Position numbers and translations under genes: made by a program
The notes under the pieces: generated by a model
Databases searched by the model: none
What the model was told of the DNA's origin: nothing
The model's input: only the letters and a program-made list of their open reading frames with translations
Assembly (NCBI GenBank): GCA_913030825.1
Contig: CAJWCU010000006.1
Location: forward strand, 124,001 to 188,000
Length of the DNA: 64,000 nt
Direction of reading: 5' to 3'
From: an uncultured Rhodospirillaceae bacterium
GTDB lineage: Bacteria > Pseudomonadota > Alphaproteobacteria > Rhodospirillales > Casp-alpha2
Shown here: positions 25,663 through 33,235 of the stretch, in pieces
How the letters are laid out: every line of letters starts with the position of its first letter
How positions within the stretch are numbered: the first letter of the stretch is position 1

Positions 25663-26862
25663 ATGACGCTGCCCCTGGAGGGAATTCGCGTTCTCGATCT
25701 GACGCGGGCCCTGTCCGGCCCCTTCTGCACGATGATCCTGGGCGACCTGGGCGCCGATGTGCTGAAGGCGGAGCCGGTGGGCGAGGGCGACATGTGCCGG
25801 GCCTGGGGCCCTTTCGACAAGGGCATCGGCTGTTTCTTTCTTTCCGTGAACCGCAATAAACGTTCGCTCGCTGTCGATTTCCGTAGCGCCGAAGGCCAGG
25901 AAACCCTGCGCGAATTGGCGCTGCAGGCCGACGTCCTGGTCGAGAATTTTAAACCGGGCACCATTGAGAAGCTGGGCCTGGACTACGGCACCTTGAAGAA
26001 AGACAACCCGCGCCTGATCCATGCGACGATCACCGGGTTCGGATCCGACGGGCCTTACGGCACTTGGCCCGGGTTCGATCAGATCGCCCAGGGCATGTCG
26101 GGCATGATGAGCCTGTCGGGCGAGCCCGACGGCCCGCCCACGCGCCTGGGCGTGCCGCTGGCTGACCTCGTTTCCGGCATGTGGCTATCCACCGGCATCA
26201 CCGCCGCGATCCATCAGCGCACGGCGACCGGCCAGGGGCAGAAGGTCGATACCTCGTTACTGGCCGCCGTCGTCGGCATGCTTTGCGTTCAGGGCCAGCG
26301 GTACCTGAGCCTGGGTGACGTGCCGGCGCGGGCGGGCAACGAACACCCTGTGATCTATCCCTACGGCGCGTTCCAGGCGTCCGACGCCCTGGTCAATATC
26401 GCCGCCGCCAATCAGGCGCAGTGGAAGAAACTCTGCGACACCTTGGGGTTGTCCGACCTGGTCGACGATCCCGATTTCACCGACAACACGCTCCGCGACC
26501 AGAACCGCGCGCGGCTGCGCGGCCTGCTGAACGAAAAACTGGCCGCCAAGACCGCCATCGAATGGTCGAAGGAATTGATGGAGGCCGGCATCCCCGCCGG
26601 GCCCGTCTACGACCTGGGCCAGATGTTCAACGACCCACAGGTCCAACATCAGGGCATGGTGGAAACAATCACGCATCCGGTGATCGGCGATTTGGCCCAG
26701 TTGTCCAACCCGCTGCGCCTGGGCGAGGTCGGGCCGAAGACCGTGCGAATCCCGCCCCCGGCGTTGGGTGAACACAGCGCCGAGGTGTTGGCCGACTGGG
26801 GCCTCGCCACGGATCGCATCGACAGTTTGATCGCGGGCGGGCATGTCCAGCCGGCGAAATGA
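25663..26862 (+). CDS. CaiB/BaiF family CoA-transferase
   Basis: A 399-residue type III CoA-transferase that moves CoA between carboxylic acids. The DLTRALSGPFCTMILGDLGADVLKAE start, LVENFKPG and the LADLVSGMW segment with the catalytic Asp (residue 168) are typical. Donor and acceptor are unknown. Ribosome site GGGAGG precedes the ATG. It is the first gene of a short operon with a VOC and an enoyl-CoA hydratase-like gene, all facing away from the GntR gene. Confidence 0.93.
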   Translation: MTLPLEGIRVLDLTRALSGPFCTMILGDLGADVLKAEPVGEGDMCRAWGPFDKGIGCFFLSVNRNKRSLAVDFRSAEGQETLRELALQADVLVENFKPGTIEKLGLDYGTLKKDNPRLIHATITGFGSDGPYGTWPGFDQIAQGMSGMMSLSGEPDGPPTRLGVPLADLVSGMWLSTGITAAIHQRTATGQGQKVDTSLLAAVVGMLCVQGQRYLSLGDVPARAGNEHPVIYPYGAFQASDALVNIAAANQAQWKKLCDTLGLSDLVDDPDFTDNTLRDQNRARLRGLLNEKLAAKTAIEWSKELMEAGIPAGPVYDLGQMFNDPQVQHQGMVETITHPVIGDLAQLSNPLRLGEVGPKTVRIPPPALGEHSAEVLADWGLATDRIDSLIAGGHVQPAK

Positions 26863-26911
26863 TCGCGCCGGTCCCGCATCCCCCGAATGACGGAAGCAGG
26901 AGGAAATTGAA

Positions 26912-27865
26912 ATGAGCAAAGCGTTAAACCAAGCGCCGGATAAGGCGCCGAAACTATCCTATGTCGCCCTGGTTTCCCGGGACGTGCCCGCTGCCGCCGA
27001 CGTGTTGGGCGGCGTGCTGGGCCTGACAGCCACCGAATGCACCCTGCCGTCGGGCAGCGCCGCACCCGCTTTCGCGGTGGGCGAGGCGGCTTTGCTCTTG
27101 TGCGAACCGGGCGATGCCTTCGTCGACGAGACGGACCGCACGGGCGTGCACCACATCGGCCTCGACTACGCCGACATGGACGCCACGGCCGCCCGCCTGG
27201 GCGAAGCCGGGATATCCGTCCGCGATGCGGGGGGCGGCGTGAACGGCGGCCGCCGCAAGGCCTTGGCCGCCGAGGATACGGTCGGCGTGCGCACTTATCT
27301 GGTCGAACCGTTGGACATCGCCCGCTCTGCGTCGGCGCGGATCGAACGTATCGACCACTTGGGCGTGGCCAGCGCCGACAACCGACAGGCGATCTCGGTC
27401 TTCACCGACACCCTGGGTCTGCCCATCGAAAGCCAGCAGACGGATATGGAGGTCGAAACCGTGGTCGAGAGCTTCACCTCCGACAAATACGGCGTCGTCT
27501 ATCATACGCGAACCCCGCGCCCGGTCGGCGGCCTGCGCGTCGCCTTCCTGACCGCGGGCGATTGCGAATTGGAATTCCTGCAGAACTTCGACCCGAACCA
27601 CGGGGCGGAACTCAGCCACGGGGCCTCCGGCACGACGCGCCAGGACCAGGGCGCCGTTACCAAATACATCGAAAGCCGGGGCGCGGGCCTGCATCACGTC
27701 GCGCTGAAATCACCGGACATCAACGCGACCCTGGCGGCTTTGGAAGACGCGGGCTGCGTGATGATCGACACGGTCGGTCGTCCCGGGTCGCGGCGGGCGC
27801 AGATCGGTTTTATCCACCCGAAAAGCATGGGAGGGCTGTTGTTCCATGTCGTCCAACGTGATTGA
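26912..27865 (+). CDS. Double VOC-domain protein, methylmalonyl-CoA epimerase-like
   Basis: A 317-residue protein with two vicinal-oxygen-chelate halves. The first (about 14-135) starts KLSYVALVSRDVPAAADVLG. The second (about 145-317) has RIDHLGVASADN, FLTAGDCELEFL, GAGLHHVALKS and IGFIHPKSMGGLLFHVV, close to methylmalonyl-CoA epimerase. The family binds a metal through His and Glu residues. Usual epimerases are a single domain of about 150 residues. Ribosome site AGGAGG lies before the ATG. It overlaps the next gene by 20 bases, implying coupled expression. Confidence 0.8.
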   Translation: MSKALNQAPDKAPKLSYVALVSRDVPAAADVLGGVLGLTATECTLPSGSAAPAFAVGEAALLLCEPGDAFVDETDRTGVHHIGLDYADMDATAARLGEAGISVRDAGGGVNGGRRKALAAEDTVGVRTYLVEPLDIARSASARIERIDHLGVASADNRQAISVFTDTLGLPIESQQTDMEVETVVESFTSDKYGVVYHTRTPRPVGGLRVAFLTAGDCELEFLQNFDPNHGAELSHGASGTTRQDQGAVTKYIESRGAGLHHVALKSPDINATLAALEDAGCVMIDTVGRPGSRRAQIGFIHPKSMGGLLFHVVQRD

Positions 27866-28628
27866 TCGGCCGGTTGCGGCATCGGAACGGGACGGCGTCC
27901 TGATCCTGACCATCGACCGCGACGGGGTGGGAAATGCCATCTGCCGCGACACGGCCCAAGCCATGCGCGACGCCCTGGATGCCGCCGCCGGGCGTACGGA
28001 CCTGCGCGGGATCGTCGTGACCGGCGCGGGCGTGCGTTTCTTCTGCACGGGCGGTGACCTGAAAGCCTACCGGGCGATTTCGACGCCCACGGAACTGGCG
28101 GAAACCTTCGCCGTGGTTCGCGGGTTGCTGGATGCCTTGGAAGCCCATCCGCTTCCGGTCATCGCCGCGATCAACGGCTATGCCTTGGGCGGCGGGGCGG
28201 AATTGGCGCTGGCCTGCGATTTAAGGTTCGCGACGGCGGCGGCAAAGATCGGTCTGCCCCAGGCGAAACTGGGCATCATTCCCGGATGGAACGGGTCGGC
28301 GCGCCTGATGCGGGCCGTCGGCTATGCCAAGGCCATGCGCATGCTGTTGACCTGTGAACAGCTTTCGGCGGCGGAGGCGCTTGCCGACGGGTTGCTGGAC
28401 GGGGTGACGGACGGGGACGTGGTCGACCATGCAGTCGGGTTCCTGGCAGGCCTTCCGGCCGCACCCTTGGCCGTCTCGGCGACAAAGCGGGCGCTGCGTG
28501 CCGCCGCGGACGGCGACGGCAAGGCGGTCGGCGAAGCCATTCTGGAAGAGCTCTGGTTTTCCGAGGATCACCGGGAAGCCGAAAAAGCCTTTGCCGAGAA
28601 GAGAGCGCCGGTGTTTCAAGGCCGGTAA
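27846..28628 (+). CDS. Enoyl-CoA hydratase/isomerase-like protein
   Basis: A 260-residue crotonase-fold protein. Oxyanion-hole motif NGYALGGGAELALACDLRFA contains the first catalytic Glu of hydratases. The second Glu, expected in the QPE position, is Gln here (GLPQAKLGIIPG), so ordinary hydration may not be its reaction; isomerase, decarboxylase or thioesterase-like chemistry is possible. It overlaps the VOC gene and is the last gene of the operon, which ends at a terminator. Confidence 0.85.
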   Translation: MSSNVIDRPVAASERDGVLILTIDRDGVGNAICRDTAQAMRDALDAAAGRTDLRGIVVTGAGVRFFCTGGDLKAYRAISTPTELAETFAVVRGLLDALEAHPLPVIAAINGYALGGGAELALACDLRFATAAAKIGLPQAKLGIIPGWNGSARLMRAVGYAKAMRMLLTCEQLSAAEALADGLLDGVTDGDVVDHAVGFLAGLPAAPLAVSATKRALRAAADGDGKAVGEAILEELWFSEDHREAEKAFAEKRAPVFQGR

Positions 28629-28650
28629 TCCCACAAAGATAACAGGAAAC

Positions 28651-28680
28651 AAAAAAGGGGGGCCGAAAGCCCCCCTTTTT
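28651..28680. terminator. Bidirectional terminator
   Basis: GGGGGGC at 28657-28663, loop CGAAA, GCCCCCC at 28669-28675, with AAAAAA before and TTTTT after. It serves the CaiB operon on the plus strand and trcR on the minus strand. Confidence 0.92.
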
Positions 28681-28702
28681 CAATTCTGTCCGGATCGCCG
28701 CC

Positions 28703-29461
28703 TTAGGGCGTTTCCGAGCCGTTGTCGACCGGCGGCCACGACGGTGTCGGCGCCGGCGTGGGTTCGTTGGCCGGGGCCGGCTGGGCGAACGGATCGACCG
28801 GGGTTTCCGGTTCCGCCGGCGGGGTGGGCGGCGCGAAGGGGTCGACCGGGGTATCCGTGTCCATCGCGGGCGGGGCCGCGGGGGCCATCGACTGCACACC
28901 GTCGCCGGACGGCTGTGCCGCCGGGGCATGGACCGTACCGGCCCGCGCGCGGGCCACGGCAATGACCTTTTCCAGATCGTCCGAGGAACACAGGCCCAGA
29001 CCCACCGGGTTCTGCGGCTTGATGTTCGCCGTGTTCCAGTGCGACCGGTCGCGTACTGATGTGATGGTCGGCTTGGTCGTGCCGATCAGCTTGGAAATCT
29101 GGCCGTCGGACATTTCCGGATAATTCTTGAGCAGCCAGGCAATGGCGTCGGGCCGGTCCTGGCGCTTGGCGACCGGGGTATATCGGGCACCCTTGGTCTT
29201 GGCCTTGGGCTGCGGCAGGGTCGGCTTGGCGGCCTTCAGGGTCGCCGTGGGGTCGCCTTCGCAGCGCTCGAGCTCCTCTTGGGACAGCTCGCCTGCCTGC
29301 ACGGGGTCGAGCCCCTGCATGCCGACGGCGACTTCGTCGTCGGCGATGGCCTGAACTTCCAGTTCATGCAGGCCGCAGAACTCGGCGATCTGCCTGAACG
29401 TGAGGGCCGTGTTTTCCACAAGCCAAACGGCTGTGGCCTTCGGCATCAAAGGACGCGCCAT
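28703..29461 (-). CDS. trcR: Cell-cycle transcriptional regulator TrcR (DUF1013)
   Basis: A 252-residue alphaproteobacterial regulator. MARPLMPKATAVWLVENTA and the IAEFCGLHELEVQAIAD region are the DUF1013 signature, followed by a second conserved block with the NYPEMSDGQISKLIGTTKPTI helix-turn-helix (about 110-130). The C-terminal 70 residues are Pro/Ala-rich and variable. ATG 29461 has GGAAGGT six bases upstream; the frame opens earlier at 29533. Its role in cell-cycle control is known from the family, not visible here. Confidence 0.85.
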   Translation of the reverse strand: MARPLMPKATAVWLVENTALTFRQIAEFCGLHELEVQAIADDEVAVGMQGLDPVQAGELSQEELERCEGDPTATLKAAKPTLPQPKAKTKGARYTPVAKRQDRPDAIAWLLKNYPEMSDGQISKLIGTTKPTITSVRDRSHWNTANIKPQNPVGLGLCSSDDLEKVIAVARARAGTVHAPAAQPSGDGVQSMAPAAPPAMDTDTPVDPFAPPTPPAEPETPVDPFAQPAPANEPTPAPTPSWPPVDNGSETP

Positions 29462-29624
29462 AATTACCTTCCCATTCGGAGTTGGATTTCGGGATTGTCT
29501 TTGCGAAGAGATTTTCTTTTCAAAGACCAGCACGCCCCCCGCGCGTACGGGGGACGCACCGGAACTGCGACGTTATATAGTCATTTCGGGCGCCGGGGTC
29601 AAAGAATCAGATGGGGATTCCCAC

Positions 29625-30626
29625 CTATTCCGCAACCTGAAAAACGATCTTTCCGATGTGTTTGTTGGATTCCATCAGCTCGTGCGCCTCTTTCGCCTGG
29701 TCCAGGGAAAAGGTCTTATAGATCACGGGCTTGACCTTGCCGGCTTCGATCAGCGGCCAGACGGTCGTTTTCACGGAATTGGCGATGGCGCCCTTGGCGG
29801 CGACGGATTGCGCGCGCAGGGTCGAGCCGGTGATGGTCTGGCGTTTCAGCATCAGAGGCATGAAATTGACCTCGATCTTGGCGCCCTGCATGAAGGCGAT
29901 ATTGACCAGGCGGCCGTCGCGGTTGAGCGCCTTGAGGTTGCGCGGCAGGTAATCGCCGCCGACCATGTCCAGGATCACGTCCGCCCCTTTGCCGCCGGTG
30001 AATTCCTTGGCGGCCTCGACGAAGTCCTGATCCCGGTAATTGATCGCAAGATCCGCGCCCAGGTCGCGGCAGGCCTGGCATTTGTCTTCGGACCCGGCGG
30101 TCGCGATGACCTTGGCGCCCATCTGGTGGGCCAATTGGATCGCCGTTGTGCCGATGCCGGACGTGCCGCCGTGTACCATGAAGGTCTCGCCCGGCTGCAA
30201 ACGGCCACGGTCGAACACGTTGGTCCAGACGGTGAAGAAGGTTTCGGGCAAGGCAGCCGCTTCGACCATCGACAAGCCCTTGGGCACGGGCAGGCATTGT
30301 TCCACGGGGGCCGTGACGTATTCGCCGTAGCCGCCGCCCGCGACCAAAGCGCAGAGCGCATCGCCCACGGCCCAGTCCGCAACGCCGTCGCCCAGCGCCG
30401 CGACGGTACCGGAAACCTCCAGGCCGGGAATATCGGTGACGCCCTCGGGCGGCGCGTAATGGCCCAGGCGCTGCACCACGTCGGGCCGGTTGACCCCGGC
30501 GGCGGCGACCTTGATCAGGACTTCGCCCTTGGCCGGGGCGGGGACCGGACGCGTCGTGGTGCGCAGTTGTTCCGGGCCGCCGGGTTCGGCGATTTCGACG
30601 CAGGTCATTTCGGTGGGCAGGGACAT
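29625..30626 (-). CDS. NAD(P)H-quinone oxidoreductase, zinc-free alcohol dehydrogenase family
   Basis: A 333-residue medium-chain dehydrogenase of the QOR/PIG3 group, reducing quinones with NADPH. MTCVEIAEPGGPEQL start, AGVNRPDVVQRLGHY, PGLEVSGTV and the nucleotide motif GGTSGIGTTAIQLA are conserved. No zinc-binding Cys cluster is present, as expected. ATG 30626 is used because the 28 upstream residues are not family-like; ribosome signal is weak. Confidence 0.92.
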   Translation of the reverse strand: MSLPTEMTCVEIAEPGGPEQLRTTTRPVPAPAKGEVLIKVAAAGVNRPDVVQRLGHYAPPEGVTDIPGLEVSGTVAALGDGVADWAVGDALCALVAGGGYGEYVTAPVEQCLPVPKGLSMVEAAALPETFFTVWTNVFDRGRLQPGETFMVHGGTSGIGTTAIQLAHQMGAKVIATAGSEDKCQACRDLGADLAINYRDQDFVEAAKEFTGGKGADVILDMVGGDYLPRNLKALNRDGRLVNIAFMQGAKIEVNFMPLMLKRQTITGSTLRAQSVAAKGAIANSVKTTVWPLIEAGKVKPVIYKTFSLDQAKEAHELMESNKHIGKIVFQVAE

Positions 30627-30711
30627 AGGGTTTTCCGTCTTTCTTGTGGGTTTTCGTGAGGCCCCTTCACCTAGTAGATTAGCGGCCCCATTGGCAAGGG
30701 AGGAACGCAAG

Positions 30712-30894
30712 ATGGACGCCGACGACCTGGATCCGCAGAAGAAAAAGCCGGAATTGAAGAACCTGGAGATTCTATCGATCGAGGCGCTTCACGACTATAT
30801 CGGCGAATTGGAGGCCGAAATCCTGCGGGTCCGAGATGCGATCAAGGGCAAGGAAGCCGCGCGGGCGAGCGCCGACAGCGTCTTCAAGTCCTAG
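30712..30894 (+). CDS. DUF1192 family small protein
   Basis: A 60-residue protein starting MDADDLDPQKKKPELKNLE, with SIEALHDYIGELEAEILRVRDAI, the short helix pair typical of DUF1192, a family common in alphaproteobacteria and of unknown role. GGGAGG precedes the ATG by about nine bases. Its stop overlaps by four bases the end of the convergent gene at 30891. Confidence 0.85.
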   Translation: MDADDLDPQKKKPELKNLEILSIEALHDYIGELEAEILRVRDAIKGKEAARASADSVFKS

Positions 30895-31166
30895 GGCGCG
30901 TCTCTTTCCTTTTCCATGACGGCAGCGGCCTGCGCGGCCTGGCCCGCCGCCAGGGCGCGTCTCTTGCGCCGCGAACTCATGAACATCAGCCAGCCGATGG
31001 GCCCCAGGAACAGCACAATGACGATCCAGCCCATGCGCGGGCTGAATGGGCAGGTTCCGCCATCGGTGCCGGGCTTCGCCGGGGCGATTTCCCTCGACAG
31101 CGCGACATGAATCAGCGGCAGGGCGAAGCCGACGATCAACACGGTCCAGGCGGCGGCAGGGGACAT
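30891..31166 (-). CDS. Small membrane protein
   Basis: A 91-residue protein with two hydrophobic helices (about 5-21 and 46-64, the latter IVIVLFLGPIGWLMFMSS) separated by a short polar loop, and a basic/Ala-rich tail. It resembles PLDc_N-like small membrane proteins but I cannot assign a family. It converges on the DUF1192 gene. Confidence 0.6.
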   Translation of the reverse strand: MSPAAAWTVLIVGFALPLIHVALSREIAPAKPGTDGGTCPFSPRMGWIVIVLFLGPIGWLMFMSSRRKRRALAAGQAAQAAAVMEKERDAP

Positions 31167-31375
31167 GAGGAAGCTCCGATTGCGGGTAGGGAAACCTTAA
31201 CACCCCGCCGCTAGGCTGCAAGCAGGACACGAGGCGAAAGTGTCCGGACTTTACTGCTTCCATGAATGATCGACGGCCGCCCTCCCAACCCGGGGGCGGC
31301 CGTCGTCATGTTTGGGGGCGGAGGAGGGGCCGCGTCTGCGGCAACTTGTGCCATCTTGTCAACGGACCTTTGCAG

Positions 31376-31404
31376 TTGACCGGGGTAATCGGTCTGGCTA
31401 CCCT
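31376..31404 (+). promoter_or_regulatory. Promoter with 17-base spacer
   Basis: TTGACC at 31376-31381 and TACCCT at 31399-31404 are separated by exactly 17 bases. Transcription would start near 31411, about 75 bases before the terminator hairpin end. Confidence 0.5.
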
Positions 31405-31410
31405 GCTCTC

Positions 31411-31490
31411 GTCAATCAGGCGAGTTTGACAGGTTTGAGGCAAACAAAATAATTAAAGGGCCGCAGGGGCAAAACCCGCGGCCCTTTTTA
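31411..31490 (+). ncRNA. Candidate short RNA or attenuated leader
   Basis: A predicted transcript of about 80 bases from the promoter at 31376, with a GTCAA...TTGAC stem near its 5' end and a strong terminator at 31457-31489. No frame of useful length is inside. It could be a small RNA or a leader of the thioesterase gene at 31561. No known family is recognised. Confidence 0.35.
31457..31489. terminator. Rho-independent terminator
   Basis: AGGGCCGC at 31457-31464 pairs with GCGGCCCT at 31478-31485, with TTTTT at 31485-31489 on the plus strand and TTTAATT on the minus strand. Confidence 0.85.
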
Positions 31491-31560
31491 TGTCCGCCGT
31501 ACGAATGGTGGTACCGTATCATCCCGCCGCCGACGAAAAAGAAACGAAGCCCGACCTGCC

Positions 31561-32025
31561 ATGGCCACCGATTCCAAAGCTGCTGAAACCAAGCCCGTCA
31601 CCCGCGCCGATTATCCGCATATCGCGCCGATCCAGACGCGCTGGGCCGACAACGACATCTATGGTCACGTCAACAACGTGACCTATTACGCCTATTTCGA
31701 CACGGTGGTGAACTGCTACCTGATCGACGAGGGCGGATTGGATATCCAGGACGGCACCGTCGTCGGGTTCGCGGTCGAGACGACCTGCCGGTTCTTCAAA
31801 CCGGTGGCCTATCCCGAGAAACTGTCGGCGGGCCTGCGCGTCGCCCGGCTGGGCAATTCATCCGTGCAGTACGAGATCGCGATCTTCAAGGAAGGCGAGG
31901 ACGAAGCCGCCGCCGCAGGGCATTTTGTCCATGTCTTCGTCGATCGGACCACGGATAAGCCGACGCCTATCCCGGTGAAAATCCGCGCGGCGCTGGAGAA
32001 GTTACTGGTCGGGGTCGCAGGATGA
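31561..32025 (+). CDS. Acyl-CoA thioesterase, 4HBT (hotdog) family
   Basis: A 154-residue thioesterase-fold protein. The motif TRWADNDIYGHVNNVTYYAYFDTVV contains the catalytic Asp (WADND) of the 4-hydroxybenzoyl-CoA thioesterase type. Its substrate is unknown. It overlaps the next gene by four bases (ATGA), and that gene is a paralogue. Confidence 0.9.
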   Translation: MATDSKAAETKPVTRADYPHIAPIQTRWADNDIYGHVNNVTYYAYFDTVVNCYLIDEGGLDIQDGTVVGFAVETTCRFFKPVAYPEKLSAGLRVARLGNSSVQYEIAIFKEGEDEAAAAGHFVHVFVDRTTDKPTPIPVKIRAALEKLLVGVAG

Positions 32026-32471
32026 CCGGCTCGGACGAGGACGATCCGCGCAAGGTGCCGCTCGCGGCCTATCCTTACCGGTTCAAGATTCCGACTCGCT
32101 TCGGCGACAACGACATGCTGGGCCACGCCAACAACGTCGCCTACAGCCGGTATATCGAAACGGTGGTCAGCTATTTCCAGATCTGCGAGGCCGGGGTCGA
32201 TTGGGCCGCGGACCGCATCGCCCCCGTAGCGGTGGAAGCACTATGCCGGTTTCACCGCTCCCTGAGCTTTCCCGAGGTGGTGCACGCGGGATTGCGCGTT
32301 GGCCGGATCGGTAATTCCAGCATTACCTTCCAGATCGGCCTGTTCGGTGAGAGCGATCCGGAAGTGCCGGCGGCGACGGGCCATTTCATCCAGGCATTTT
32401 CCGATCGCGCGGCGGCGAAATCGGTCGCCATTCCGGCGGACAAGCGGGCCGTTTACGAGCGCTTCCTCTAG
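32022..32471 (+). CDS. Acyl-CoA thioesterase, 4HBT (hotdog) family, tandem paralogue
   Basis: A 149-residue protein with the parallel motif TRFGDNDMLGHANNVAYSRYIETVV. Similarity to the preceding gene along the whole length indicates tandem duplication; the proteins could form a hetero-oligomer. Its start overlaps the previous stop. Confidence 0.88.
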   Translation: MTGSDEDDPRKVPLAAYPYRFKIPTRFGDNDMLGHANNVAYSRYIETVVSYFQICEAGVDWAADRIAPVAVEALCRFHRSLSFPEVVHAGLRVGRIGNSSITFQIGLFGESDPEVPAATGHFIQAFSDRAAAKSVAIPADKRAVYERFL

Positions 32472-32504
32472 GCCTCGTCAGTGATCGCAGGGTGATGAAG
32501 AAAA

Positions 32505-32530
32505 GGCGCGCCCGGTTTCCCGGACGCGCC
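32505..32530 (-). terminator. Terminator of the hsp20 gene
   Basis: On the minus strand GGCGCGTCCGG pairs with CCGGGCGCGCC around a GAAA loop, followed by TTTTCTT. One mismatch in the stem. Confidence 0.75.
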
Positions 32531-32561
32531 CCTTCCGTCTGACGTATTCAGAATATCCGCG

Positions 32562-33014
32562 TTACGCGGCCTTGCTTTCGACCAGTTTCTGGCCGCCGGC
32601 GATCGCGATCTTGCGCGGCTTCTTCTCTTCCGGGATGACGCGCTCAAGCTCGATATGAAGCAGGCCGTTCTCAAGGACGCCGTCCTTGACCTCGATATGA
32701 TCGGCAAGCTGGAAGCGGCGCTCGAACGCGCGCCCGGCGATGCCGCGATGGATGTAGACGACGTCTTCGTCCTTGTCGCCTTCATGCTTGCCGGTGACGA
32801 TCAGGGTGCCGTCGTTGATGGTCACGTCAAGGTCGTTCTCGCCAAAGCCGGCGACGGCCATGGAAATTCGGTATTTGTCTTCGCCGACCTGTTCGATGTT
32901 GTAGGGCGGATAGGAATTGCCGTCGTCCAGACGCATGGCGCTGTCGAGCATGCGCTCAAGGCGGTCGAAGCCGACGGAATGACGGAACAGGGGGGTGAAA
33001 TCGATGGTACGCAT
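32562..33014 (-). CDS. Hsp20/alpha-crystallin small heat shock protein
   Basis: A 150-residue small chaperone of the IbpA/HspA type. MRTIDFTPLFRHSVGFDRLE and YPPYNIEQVGEDKYRISMAV start the alpha-crystallin domain, with HRGIAGRAFERRFQLADH and the ENGLLHIELERVIPEEKKPR C-terminal motif. The ATG at 33014 has AAGGAGG eight bases upstream. A promoter matching the alphaproteobacterial RpoH consensus lies about 135 bases before the start, so the gene should be heat-induced. Confidence 0.95.
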   Translation of the reverse strand: MRTIDFTPLFRHSVGFDRLERMLDSAMRLDDGNSYPPYNIEQVGEDKYRISMAVAGFGENDLDVTINDGTLIVTGKHEGDKDEDVVYIHRGIAGRAFERRFQLADHIEVKDGVLENGLLHIELERVIPEEKKPRKIAIAGGQKLVESKAA

Positions 33015-33155
33015 AACCAAGTCCTCCTTAACGAAGCGATATGGTGCCCGTCTGCGCGGTCGTTTTTTCAGGCCGCCGTATTGGCCGGCCCTATGATCCG
33101 CGCGGGGCGGGCGGTTCATGACGCCGGGCCCCGTCATGGGCACCCGCCGTCAGAC

Positions 33156-33187
33156 CAGAGATAGGCAGCCGGAAAAATCCGCGCAAG
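33156..33187 (-). promoter_or_regulatory. RpoH (sigma-32) promoter of hsp20
   Basis: On the minus strand CTTG (33187-33184), 18 bases, then CCTATCTCTG (33165-33156): a full match to the alphaproteobacterial RpoH pattern CTTG-N17/18-CYTATNTNNG. Start is expected near 33150. Confidence 0.75.
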
Positions 33188-33235
33188 CCTCACCCGTCAA
33201 AAAAATTCAGGAAAAAAGACGGCGGTGTCAGTGGC

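Larger units (their letters stand above)
31167..31560. other. Gene-free region holding a hairpin, a promoter and a terminator
   Basis: No credible gene is visible in these 394 bases. They contain a long hairpin at about 31269-31306 (GACGGCCGCC...GGCGGCCGTC, no T-run) and, further on, the promoter and terminator annotated separately as a possible short RNA. Confidence 0.5.

Noticed and set aside
31269-31306. GACGGCCGCC hairpin as a terminator
   Set aside because: There is a strong stem but no T-run on either side, so termination is not supported.
33015-33150. ROSE-type RNA thermometer before hsp20
   Set aside because: I could not find a stretch clearly pairing with the AAGGAGG ribosome site; only a short CTT/AAG pairing is visible, so it is left as an open question in the findings.
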